Assembly (NCBI RefSeq): GCF_003030305.1
Contig: NZ_CP023676.1
Location: 434,001 to 498,000 of the forward strand
Direction: 5' to 3'
Origin: Cutibacterium acnes
GTDB taxonomy: Bacteria; Actinomycetota; Actinomycetes; Propionibacteriales; Propionibacteriaceae
DNA length: 64,000 nucleotides
The notes under the pieces are model-generated. The model searched no databases. It saw nothing but the letters and a program-made list of their open reading frames with translations, and was not told the origin of the DNA. How positions within the stretch are numbered: position 1 is the first letter of the stretch; every line of letters begins with the position of its first letter. A program made the translations under genes and the position numbers. Positions 45,413 through 53,255 of the stretch are shown in pieces.

Positions 45413-46173
45413 TCGATGATCTTGGTGTGAAGGCTTCGGTAGCGAGACCTGTCCAGCGGGTGGTGAGCTTAGTGCCGTCGATTACCGAAGCTATCGCGAT
45501 GACTTGTCCACATGTCTTGGTGGGTTGTACCGATTACTGCATCCGTCCGACCCATCTCGAAGAAATCGTCGGGCACGAAGTGGTTAGGGTGAGGGGCACC
45601 AAGAACCCGGATCGCAAGGCGATCATCGACCTTCGACCGGACCTCGTGGTGGCCAACCAGGAGGAGAACCGCGAGCACGACGTCACCTTGTTACGCGAGG
45701 CTGGGGTGGCAGTGTGGGTGACGCGCATCGACACCGTTGAGGAGGCCATCTCCAGCTTGACGAGGTTGTTCGAGGAAGGCTTTGGCGTCAGGTGCCCACA
45801 GTGGCTGGAGGAAGCCGGTCGGGAATGGCGCGAACCGTGCCGCGGTGAGGTACTTTCGGCTGTGACGGCGGTCTGGCGGGATCCCTGGATCTGCGTGGGG
45901 AAGGACACCTACATCTCTGATGTGCTCAGGCGGGTCGGGATAGAGTTGGTCGACCTGCCGGGGGAGTCCCGGTATCCCCACGTCGAGCTGACTGACATCG
46001 CTGCGGCCCATCCGGATCGCGTTATTCTTCCTGACGAGCCATACCACTTCGGTCCTGACGATGTATCCGCCTTTCCTGGCCTCGACGTGCGTCTTGTCGA
46101 TGGCCAGAAGCTCGCGTGGTACGGGCCGTCCATGGTGGGTGCGCGTCGCTACCTCGCCTCGGCATTGAGGTGA
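45409..46173 (+). CDS. BtuF-like metal-receptor protein lacking a signal peptide
   Basis: 254 residues of the helical-backbone metal receptor superfamily: RVVSLVPSITEAIAM, the VGCTDYCIRP segment, GTKNPDRKAIIDLRPDLVVANQEENR. Neither a signal peptide nor a lipobox is present at ATG 45409, which overlaps the cobS stop (ATGA). It therefore looks cytoplasmic. Solitary proteins of this type accompany cobalamin genes in other actinobacteria; the role may be corrinoid or cobalt handling, but this is not established. Confidence 0.85.
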   Translation: MIDDLGVKASVARPVQRVVSLVPSITEAIAMTCPHVLVGCTDYCIRPTHLEEIVGHEVVRVRGTKNPDRKAIIDLRPDLVVANQEENREHDVTLLREAGVAVWVTRIDTVEEAISSLTRLFEEGFGVRCPQWLEEAGREWREPCRGEVLSAVTAVWRDPWICVGKDTYISDVLRRVGIELVDLPGESRYPHVELTDIAAAHPDRVILPDEPYHFGPDDVSAFPGLDVRLVDGQKLAWYGPSMVGARRYLASALR

Positions 46174-46229
46174 TTGACGCCGCATCGGCGATATGTGCCA
46201 CAATGTTCCACGTCGCCGCGAGGTGACAT

Positions 46230-46302
46230 GCCTCTGTAGCTCAGTTGGTAGAGCGCCGCTCTTGTAAAGCGATGGTCGCGGGTTCGATTCCTGTCAGAGG
46301 CT
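46230..46302 (+). tRNA. tRNA-Thr (anticodon TGT)
   Basis: The acceptor arms GCCTCTG / CAGAGGC pair fully. D-arm gctcagttggtagagc, anticodon loop CTTGTAA with TGT at 46263-46265, and T-loop ggttcgattcc are all canonical. A CCA follows the discriminator base at 46303-46305. The outermost anticodon-stem pair is mismatched (C-A). Confidence 0.95.
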
Positions 46303-46337
46303 CCATACTCCTTAGCTAGAGTCGTGATGACGTTAGG

Positions 46338-46383
46338 TCATCATGGCGGTGCCGACGCCCGAGCATCAGCGCCGCCATGATGA
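46338..46383. terminator. Hairpin between tRNA-Thr and the convergent secreted-protein gene
   Basis: A perfect 12-base inverted repeat, TCATCATGGCGG / CCGCCATGATGA, with a 22-base interior that allows further pairing next to the stem (g-c and c-g). It lies between the tRNA and the stop of the convergent gene, so it probably ends transcription from both sides. No strong T run follows. Confidence 0.65.
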
Positions 46384-46394
46384 GTCTCGGTGTG

Positions 46395-48032
46395 TTACTT
46401 CGCCCGGTCAAGGGTGGAAACGTTTCGTCCGTTACGTAGCGCGATTTCGGGGTGTCTGTCGTTGATCACCTTGAATGAATCCTTCGTCACCTCCAGGTAA
46501 AGCTCATGGACTTTCTCTCCTTTGAGGTATCCCTTCATGAAAGGCGAAAAATCCGGGTCTTTGAGATAGGAGTCAGGAACCTCGATGGCTGCGTCGTAGT
46601 ACCGTGGGGTGCTCGTGAGCCCACGTTCCCGGTGGCTCAGCATTGACAAGGTCGTCTTGAGGCGGCCGTCAATCGAGTGGAGCTTTACCGGATATTTTTT
46701 CTCACCCACCGTGAGCTCGATCGTTCGGGTCGTCGATTGGTAGGCGAAGTCTTTGATGTTGATGTTCGCCTTGCCCTGCAGATTTCCCGAGTAGTTGAGC
46801 CCGCTGGCAGATCCGAGATCCACTTTCGACGTATCGCGCTGTGGGTTGTCAAGGGGCTTGCCCTTGAGATTCTGACCGGTGGGAACGAACTTCCAGGCTT
46901 TCGCGTCAATCATCTTGGACCAGTAACCGGTATGACCCTCACGACGTCCCTCGACACGAAGTTCCCGGTTCTGGGATCCGGGAGCGGTTGACACCACGGT
47001 AAGCCTGTCGGTGATCTCGCCGGGGATCTTCGGCTGATGCTTCCACCCGGCCGGTGGAAGTTTGATGGCAGCGTAGCGAGGATCGACCTTGCCCTGCAGC
47101 CACGTGGAAGGACTGGGAAGATTACTCTGGTCCTGCCAGGTGTAGCGGAACTGGGCGGGATCGGTCCCGGCGATGTCGTAGTCCCAGAGCCTCGTGAACA
47201 TGTCGCCGTGATCATTCGTGATCAGCGCCACTGACCCCGACGCGGACATGGAATGCACACGGAACCTCGAGTTGTACGGGGTTGAAGCCTCGAAGGAGTA
47301 GTCGTTCGGCAGCCAGGGATCGTGCTGGTAAATGTGAGCTCCGTCTTTGGAGACCATCATGATTTCGGTGCACATCGCCAACGAGATTGGGTGATCATGA
47401 CCGTCGACACCGCGATAGGTGCGGTCGGTCTGGTTGTCGATGAGGGACAGGGCCCACCAACCTTGGTCGTGGTTGTCGAGCTTGAGCCCACGGCCAAACC
47501 AGAATGGGCTGCCCCATGCTCGGAACCAGCCCCAGTCCTTAGGAGAGGAGAGCAAATTATTAAGGCTATACACCCAACCGTTGGAATCGACAGCGGCCAG
47601 CATGGCGTCATTGACGGAGATGGCTGAGATATGTCCGTCGAGGCAGGATGGCGTGTCGATGTGACGCCACTGATTCTCGGATTGGAAACGTCCGTACACT
47701 TTGCCGTCACGCAGGGCGAAATCCATGCGCTGGTTGAAACCCTCGGTGTTGTCACGCATCACAATCTTGCTGGGCAGATCGGAGCGGCTGGTGGAATCCA
47801 TTCGTTGCCAACCGTCAGTTCCCCAGTTTGGTGGGATGACTCCGAGGGGGAGTTGTCCCGAGCTACCGGGGCGCCCGGAGAAGGGCACACACGTCATGGG
47901 ACCAACGTGTTGGCTCTGTGCCCCCTGCGATGGTCCAGACGCGAGAGCGGACTGAGTAGGAATCATGGTGCTGAGGCCGGAGGTAGCCATGATTGCAGCC
48001 ACCGCAAACGTGAGTAGTTTGTGTGATTTCAT
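46395..48032 (-). CDS. Secreted protein of unknown function
   Basis: 545 residues. A clear Sec signal peptide occupies residues 1-31 (MKSHKLL, hydrophobic core, then a cut after ALA). The mature part is Trp- and Gly-rich with loosely repeated motifs such as GWVYSLNN, MVSKDGAHIYQ and ITNDHGDMF about every 40-60 residues in the first two thirds, suggesting a beta-propeller-like fold. The last third is Lys-rich without repeats. Only two cysteines are near the N-terminus and in DTPSC. I do not recognise a family. It probably faces the host or envelope surface (inference). Confidence 0.8.
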   Translation of the reverse strand: MKSHKLLTFAVAAIMATSGLSTMIPTQSALASGPSQGAQSQHVGPMTCVPFSGRPGSSGQLPLGVIPPNWGTDGWQRMDSTSRSDLPSKIVMRDNTEGFNQRMDFALRDGKVYGRFQSENQWRHIDTPSCLDGHISAISVNDAMLAAVDSNGWVYSLNNLLSSPKDWGWFRAWGSPFWFGRGLKLDNHDQGWWALSLIDNQTDRTYRGVDGHDHPISLAMCTEIMMVSKDGAHIYQHDPWLPNDYSFEASTPYNSRFRVHSMSASGSVALITNDHGDMFTRLWDYDIAGTDPAQFRYTWQDQSNLPSPSTWLQGKVDPRYAAIKLPPAGWKHQPKIPGEITDRLTVVSTAPGSQNRELRVEGRREGHTGYWSKMIDAKAWKFVPTGQNLKGKPLDNPQRDTSKVDLGSASGLNYSGNLQGKANINIKDFAYQSTTRTIELTVGEKKYPVKLHSIDGRLKTTLSMLSHRERGLTSTPRYYDAAIEVPDSYLKDPDFSPFMKGYLKGEKVHELYLEVTKDSFKVINDRHPEIALRNGRNVSTLDRAK

Positions 48033-48082
48033 ACGAACCGTGTCCTTGGTGAGTAGCTACGTTCTAACTTTGATCGTTTTGG

Positions 48083-48335
48083 TCATTCGCTGAATGGCAA
48101 CGGCGTGCACTGGATGGTGTGTGCGTGAGTCGGGTTGAGTTCGTTATCGACCATGTGGGTGACGTTCGGGTCGTCAGTGATATTGCCGTGTTCGGGATAA
48201 GAATTACTGGATACTGACCCGCCTTGGGTCGGCAGTGGATATTGATGTCGCCACGGCAGACGGGGCTGGCATGGCGGTGGCGATGAGCGGCACGAGGGTC
48301 GCAGCGAGCATTAGGGGTCGCTTTGTGATGAGCAT
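48083..48335 (-). pseudogene. Small secreted-protein gene, apparently frameshifted
   Basis: ATG 48335 has GGGAG eight bases upstream and encodes a good signal peptide (MLITKRPLMLAA, then ATAMPAPSAVA). That frame stops after 43 codons. From about 48250 the frame one base on reads like a secreted peptide (SNSYPEHGNITDD, later THTIQCTPLPFSE-like) to a stop at 48083. The repaired product would have about 83 residues. Its end (QCTPLPFS) resembles the mature start of the next secreted protein (TCVPFS). It lies 50 bases upstream of that gene on the same strand. Confidence 0.5.
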
Positions 48336-48688
48336 TGCTGGTGTCTCCCTTGTCACCAAACAGACGAAGTGCGTGCAACCATTTTGTTGTAGGTTGTGTC
48401 AACGATTGGCTCTTAATAGGACATCATTCGACGTCAGTTAATCGTGGATATACGGTGAACCTATGGTGGATGCTGCGATTGACGACTCATGGTGCCTCAA
48501 AATGTCTGTTTTGATCACGGTACCATCCTTAGACAAGGGTTTTGGTTGCCGCTGGTTATTGGCCGAGACGCTACCACGCAAGTGGCTCATCTATAGGGTT
48601 CCACATGGGTTCACCGGTGACCCGCGGAGGATGGCCTTATCGCTTGAATGATTTCTGACGTTTCCTGCGACACCGACCGCGGAGGCTA
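48336..48688. other. 353-bp intergenic stretch, nothing recognised
   Basis: This is the region between the small secreted-protein gene and the 3' end of the PTS IIC gene. I see no gene with protein-like composition. It should contain the promoter for the two secreted-protein genes near its left side. AT content is higher than around it. Confidence 0.4.
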
Positions 48689-50278
48689 TTACAACCCCAA
48701 CTCATCCCGGGACGGAGGTGTTGGTGCCCCCACAGGAGGGGCGATGCGGCGGTGGCTAATCGTGGATGCCGTTGCCGTTCGCGTGGCCTCGTCTGGGTCA
48801 TCGCTCACCTCCTCTGCGGTGACAACGGCCGTCACACCGTCGGATGACGATCCTCGTGCCGGAGCCGGGTCCCAACCGCCAGCGCGGCGCTGCATCAGGA
48901 TGGCGCTACCAAGGATGGTGGCACCGATGAGGGCGAGAATGATGGATCCTGAGACGGTGCCGGTTCGGGCCCCGTATCCGATGAGTATCCCGAACCACCC
49001 GAAATCGGCATCGCCAAAGGTTGTATTGGCTGAACTGAATGGCCCAAGAACTTTGAGGAGGAAAGCTGGCAGGAAGGTCACGAGTAGACCATTGACGAAA
49101 GCTCCCGCGACCGCGCCGCGTCGTCCGCCAGTTGCATTTCCGTAGACCCCGGCAGCCCCACCGGTAAAGAAGTGGGGTACAAGCCCGGGCAGGATCAGAG
49201 CGAGCCCCCATGCCGGCCCGAGCACGGTCGCGAGGATTGTTAGCCCGACCAGCCCTCCGATGAACGACGACATAAATCCGATGAGGACAGCATTCTGAGC
49301 GTAGGGAAAGACGATGGGACAGTCGAGTGCTGGGATGGCGCCGGGGACCACCTTGCTGGCGATTCCCTGGAAGGCAGGGATGAGCTCACCGAGGATGGTG
49401 CGGACGCCAAAGAGAATGACGGCCACCGCGATGCCGAACTCGAGCCCTTGAGTAACCGACGCCATGATGTAGTTTCCAGTGCCGGTTGCTGGCTTTGAGA
49501 ACGTCTGGAATGCGGCCTTCTCGCCACGGCGAGCCAGGAAAACGATGGCAACGACGACGTACATAAGAACCATTGATAGTGCCGTGGCCACCATGGAGTC
49601 TCGGAGGAACCGCAGACCCTCGGGAACTTTTATGTTCTCGGTTGACTGGCTTTTCCCGTGCGGATCGACCAAGCGGCCGGTGGCGGCAGCGGCGATATAG
49701 GCCGAGGTGCCAAAGTGCCCGATGGCGATGTCCTCCCCGCCGGTGATCTTTCGTGTGAAGGGGTGAGCCAAGGCAGGAAGGCTCACCATAAGCACCCCCA
49801 GCAGCAATGAGCCAAGCCCGATGACGATGGAAGTGGGCATCGATGTCGATGCCATGACGATGGTGATGAGGGTCGCCATGAACAGCATGTGATGCCCGGT
49901 GAGGAACACGTAGTGAAGTGGGGTGATGCGGGCCAGGACCAACGAGATGAGAAACCCCGCGAGCATGATCCATGCGACCTGGGATCCAAATTGTTGTTGG
50001 GCGATGCCAGCGATCGCCTCATTGGTGGGTACGACGCCCTGAGCCCCCAGCGCTCCCTCGATCATCTTTCCCAGCGGCCCGAGAGAGTTGACAACTAGCC
50101 CTGCTCCGGCCCCAATGAGGAGGAAACCGAGGGTGGCTTTAATAGCAGCACCGGCGATCTGGCCGATGGATTTGCGCATAGCTGCCAGTCCGACGGCCGT
50201 AATGATGCCGATGAGGAAGGCGGGCACGCTGAGGATCTCGTTTACGAGGAATTGGACGATGGCCAGGGCGATGTTCAT
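48689..50278 (-). CDS. PTS ascorbate-type transporter subunit IIC (UlaA/SgaT family)
   Basis: A 529-residue membrane protein with about eleven helices. UlaA hallmarks: VGLAAMRKSIGQIAGAAIKATLGFLLIGAGAG at the N-terminus, GHHMLFMATL, GHFGTSAYIAAA, and PGLVPHFFTGGAAGVYGNATGGRRGA. A cytoplasmic acidic tail of about 70 residues extends beyond the usual end. GGAG precedes the ATG. It imports and phosphorylates L-ascorbate or a related sugar acid together with the IIA-IIB protein encoded just upstream. No ula catabolic genes lie nearby. Confidence 0.92.
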   Translation of the reverse strand: MNIALAIVQFLVNEILSVPAFLIGIITAVGLAAMRKSIGQIAGAAIKATLGFLLIGAGAGLVVNSLGPLGKMIEGALGAQGVVPTNEAIAGIAQQQFGSQVAWIMLAGFLISLVLARITPLHYVFLTGHHMLFMATLITIVMASTSMPTSIVIGLGSLLLGVLMVSLPALAHPFTRKITGGEDIAIGHFGTSAYIAAAATGRLVDPHGKSQSTENIKVPEGLRFLRDSMVATALSMVLMYVVVAIVFLARRGEKAAFQTFSKPATGTGNYIMASVTQGLEFGIAVAVILFGVRTILGELIPAFQGIASKVVPGAIPALDCPIVFPYAQNAVLIGFMSSFIGGLVGLTILATVLGPAWGLALILPGLVPHFFTGGAAGVYGNATGGRRGAVAGAFVNGLLVTFLPAFLLKVLGPFSSANTTFGDADFGWFGILIGYGARTGTVSGSIILALIGATILGSAILMQRRAGGWDPAPARGSSSDGVTAVVTAEEVSDDPDEATRTATASTISHRRIAPPVGAPTPPSRDELGL

Positions 50279-50327
50279 GAGGTTAGTCTCCGGGGATGAT
50301 GTAGGCGTGGCGACTGATGGTCAGCGA

Positions 50328-51092
50328 TTAGACGTCGTAAATGCGGCGTAACGCAGCATCGACCTGCGACACTGATGTGAAATCGTCGATGACTTCGACG
50401 GGAATGGATAGCTCACCGAGAGTTTGAGCAATGGCTCCCGACGTCAAAATGGCGTCTGCTTCGCTGCAGCGCCCTCTTGCAGAGATGGTGTCGGTTGCCT
50501 CAACCGACAGGTAAGGGGTCCACGCCCAAGCATCAAGGACTTGCTCAGTGGTGTTTTTGAGAAACAGACTGGTGCCTAGTCCGTTGCCGCAGACCGTGAG
50601 CAAGAGATTCTGGGATGTCGATGCCTCAGCTGAACGGTGTCCGGCCTCGTTGGAGAGGATCGACACGACCTCCTGGGGAGTCGTCGCAGTGTCGAGGGCG
50701 TTGCGTCTGTTTGGATCGGCCAGTGCGCTCGCCAACGCGGCCAGAACATTTTGGTGGGCAGATGCGTCTGTGGCTGCGAGTCCTGCTACTAGCGTTACAG
50801 GATCGTTCGTCTCATGGCCGAATGCCACCGGTTCGTCAAGACGTATCCACGACATGCCTGTCCGCAGCACTGAGGAGTCCGGTCTGGCATGGGCCAGTGC
50901 AAATCCAGGGGCGACGACGATGTAAGGACCATTTTTCTCGAGATTATCGATCATGGCCTGCGTGTATCTGGGGGTAGCGATGTCGGTGGCCACCAGCAGA
51001 TGCCCGACGGCCTGGAGAGCTTCTCGCCAATCTTTGACGTGTGCGTCCAGACGAATGGCGGCTGGAGGCAGGAGGTCTGTCAAGTCAATCAC
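50328..51092 (-). CDS. PTS ascorbate-type IIA-IIB fusion protein
   Basis: 254 residues. Residues 1-150 are a IIA domain of the mannitol/fructose/ascorbate superfamily with phosphohistidine His68 in GFALAHARP. Residues 160-254 are a lactose/ascorbate-type IIB domain with phosphocysteine Cys168 in LLLTVCGNGLGTSLFLK. GTG 51092 follows aaagg. In E. coli these domains are separate (UlaC and UlaB). It passes phosphate from HPr to the sugar entering through the IIC protein, encoded 49 bases downstream. Confidence 0.9.
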   Translation of the reverse strand: MIDLTDLLPPAAIRLDAHVKDWREALQAVGHLLVATDIATPRYTQAMIDNLEKNGPYIVVAPGFALAHARPDSSVLRTGMSWIRLDEPVAFGHETNDPVTLVAGLAATDASAHQNVLAALASALADPNRRNALDTATTPQEVVSILSNEAGHRSAEASTSQNLLLTVCGNGLGTSLFLKNTTEQVLDAWAWTPYLSVEATDTISARGRCSEADAILTSGAIAQTLGELSIPVEVIDDFTSVSQVDAALRRIYDV

Positions 51093-51159
51093 CGTGGGGC
51101 CTTTCCATCGCTGTGGGAGCCATAGCGTACGCCCTCGTGAGGGTAGAAGGCCACGGCTT

Positions 51160-51322
51160 TCAGGCCACTACCTGTTTCCAGTGGTCGCGGTGGTTCAGCA
51201 TTGTGTGGGCGGCTTCTTGGGCGGCCTTGATGGAATGGTTGGCTCCCCATCCGCACTGTACTTCGTTAGCGGCGGGGCTGGTGTTGAGCTTGAGGATGTC
51301 GCGCAGGGTGGCCACGACGAGT
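51160..51322 (-). pseudogene. Displaced 3' fragment of luxS
   Basis: About 163 bases that match the 3' end of the intact luxS (53256 onward) with about 14 mismatches by eye. It still reads as LuxS residues ([31 protein letters not shown]) down to the same stop. The upstream two thirds of the gene are missing. It has the same orientation as luxS, so the two copies form direct repeats around a 1.9-kb islet. It cannot encode a working enzyme. Confidence 0.92.
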
Positions 51323-51324
51323 CC

Positions 51325-51810
51325 CTAGTGCCCTGATACTTGAATACGTTTCAGATATCTGGCGATGGGTTCGAGGATGTCTTCGACGGTCTTAGCTCAG
51401 ATAAAGGGCTTGGAGTTTTCGGTTCATGCTTTGGCCCAGTTTGCAGAAATCTCTTTCTAGGGATTGGACGGTGTGGTGATCGGGGCGTTGGAGGAGACCG
51501 CGGGTGATGTCGGCGATGAGTCGCTCGATCTGGTTTATCTGCGATGAGTATGTCGGAGTGAAGTGCATATGGGATCAGGATGCTTGGCTAGTTGCGTCTT
51601 TACTGAAGAGTGTTTGTGGGTGGCGTAATTATCGCATGCTACGTACACGTCCACATGCTTGGAGGTGGTCTTGTCGATCTTCTGGAGGAATTTCTTAGGC
51701 TCTTCTGCTCGGTGGTGCCAGTGGATCGAGGGGATCACCGTTCCGTCGTAAACATTCAGTGCGGCGAACAAGCTCACTGCCTGGCGGTGTGGTCAATCGT
51801 TTCGACGAGC
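51325..51810 (-). mobile_element. Degenerate IS630-family transposase remnant
   Basis: The C-terminal part of an IS630-type DDE transposase is split over several frames. One frame (51535-51777) reads SLFAALNVYDGTVIPSIHWHH then VDVYVACDNYATHKH. The next reads HFTPTYSSQINQIERLIADITRG with the catalytic glutamate, ending LQALYLS-stop. A third reads VEDILEPIARYLKRIQVSGH to the stop at 51325. At least three frameshifts or stops are present and the N-terminal half is absent. No clear terminal inverted repeats were found. It abuts the luxS fragment. Confidence 0.85.
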
Positions 51811-52150
51811 TGACGACGAGCCTGGCTGGGCGCGGATCGGCTGGTGGTTGGCTAATGATCCGGGCTTGGTGTGAGTGTGACCCGGGTATCGGTGAGCGTG
51901 ATCTCACCCTTGGCATGCAGCAGCGGAATCAGCGCTGACATGAATGGTGCCAGAATTATGTTTTCCGGTGCTCGCGTCAACTCCATACTCGATCATGTCT
52001 AGTCGGAGATTCTTACGCGAGGCAACGTGCCCTGCCCAGGCAGAGGGCTGAGACTGCGTCAACTCGGGGTATAAAACCTTTAGACAGGGGTAGAATAATG
52101 CTTGGCTTATCTTTAAGAAGCGCAGTATAGCCCGCAAAAGGAGCATCGAT
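51811..52150. other. 340-bp stretch between the transposase remnant and the small secreted-protein gene
   Basis: No gene is recognised. AT content rises toward 52100. A tagaat hexamer at about 52091 could be the -10 box for the gene at 52151, but the matching -35 is unclear. The left part may be further IS debris. Confidence 0.4.
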
Positions 52151-52645
52151 ATGAGGATAAGGAAGTCCGTCTCGGCTGTGGTGGCGACGGTTATCGTTGC
52201 GGCCCTTTTCAGTGGCGCTGCTGGCTCGATGACTGTAGTTGCACATGCGGAGTCGATATCTAACACGGGCCAAACAGTTACTTCAGCGATGCAGGCCTTG
52301 TCGGATCGCAACGATCTGGCCCATGGCGGCGATGGTCGTATCGCTGTTGGTGATCGTGAAGTTGTGCGATGGCATGGTGGAATTCCAGTAGCGGAAGTGG
52401 CCAATTCTCACCAAGTATCCACGTATAGTTGGACATCATGGGGGGGCGCAGAGTCGCCCTTTTTGTGCTGCGCCATCCCGTGCACAAACTACCAGCCAAA
52501 ATCAGGCCTTGGGCCAACAAAATCGCAGATGTTCTTGAGCAAACAGAGATATGAGAAAAGGCTCCTATTATTTTCACCTTGGGTAAAGCCGGGATCCCGT
52601 ACGACGTTGCCAAGGCGGCTGCAGATTGGATCATTTTCTTCCTAG
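52151..52645 (+). CDS. Small secreted peptide gene, probably frameshifted (bacteriocin-like)
   Basis: 164 codons. Residues 1-33 are a good signal peptide ending VVAHA. Residues 34-95 read normally, but after SWTSWGGA composition becomes unnatural (SPFLCCAIP, RLLLFSPW). At that point there is a run of seven G (52440-52446). One extra G would switch to a frame with LRHPVHKLPAKIRPWANKI, then a TGA at 52552, then EKAPIIFTLGKAGIPYDVAKA and a stop at 52650 just before the next gene. I infer an originally 160-odd-residue secreted protein with an amphipathic or hydrophobic C-terminus, now damaged. aaaggagc precedes the ATG. Confidence 0.6.
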   Translation: MRIRKSVSAVVATVIVAALFSGAAGSMTVVAHAESISNTGQTVTSAMQALSDRNDLAHGGDGRIAVGDREVVRWHGGIPVAEVANSHQVSTYSWTSWGGAESPFLCCAIPCTNYQPKSGLGPTKSQMFLSKQRYEKRLLLFSPWVKPGSRTTLPRRLQIGSFSS

Positions 52646-52658
52646 GCTGAGGTTCGAC

Positions 52659-53105
52659 GTGGTAGTATCTAAGAAATTCGATGATTTGCTGGGGATGTTA
52701 GGCGCAATTGTCTTTTTTCTCGTCATTGTTATTCTTGTTATGGCCCCCTTCATTATGATTCCAGCGTTGTTCGCCTTGGTGTTTCAGGAGTGCTATCTAG
52801 ATTCGCCGTGGACATGGGAGACTGTTGTCCTGGGCGGATTAGTGCTGTTTGCACTGGGGATGGGTGTTTCCCTGCTCATGGGGGTGTTGGCGAGGGTCGT
52901 CGCCCCCTTGACTCATCCTGTGGTCAACAGGGTCTTTAAAGAGATTCTTGAGTTCCTTGTGCTTTGGTGGTTTTATTCCACTCTCATGCACCCGACTAGC
53001 TATGCTTTTTGGGCGAGCATTGTGGTGATGATTATGATCACTGTTACCGAACCCATTCTCGATAGGGCCATCGAACGACAGAAGCACGCCCCCAACCAAC
53101 CTTGA
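52659..53105 (+). CDS. Small integral membrane protein of unknown function
   Basis: 148 residues from GTG 52659, with tgagg seven bases upstream. Four strongly hydrophobic helices are visible (FFLVIVILVMAPF, VVLGGLVLFALGMGVSLLMG, LVLWWFY, VVMIMITV). It starts nine bases after the last stop of the secreted-peptide reading frame, so the two are probably co-transcribed. Small membrane proteins in this position often give immunity to a secreted peptide; here that is only an inference. No family is recognised. Confidence 0.7.
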   Translation: MVVSKKFDDLLGMLGAIVFFLVIVILVMAPFIMIPALFALVFQECYLDSPWTWETVVLGGLVLFALGMGVSLLMGVLARVVAPLTHPVVNRVFKEILEFLVLWWFYSTLMHPTSYAFWASIVVMIMITVTEPILDRAIERQKHAPNQP

Positions 53106-53255
53106 CCCGGTAGGGCGCTGAGTGCTTTCTGCGCGCCAAGAAACCCATGCTGGGTTTCTACTGTTGTGGCGAACACAACCCGATATCTTCGTAGTTGAGG
53201 GCGGTAGACGATGCAAGCGGTGTGTCTTGACGAGCTCGGTGTGGTAGCCGAATCC

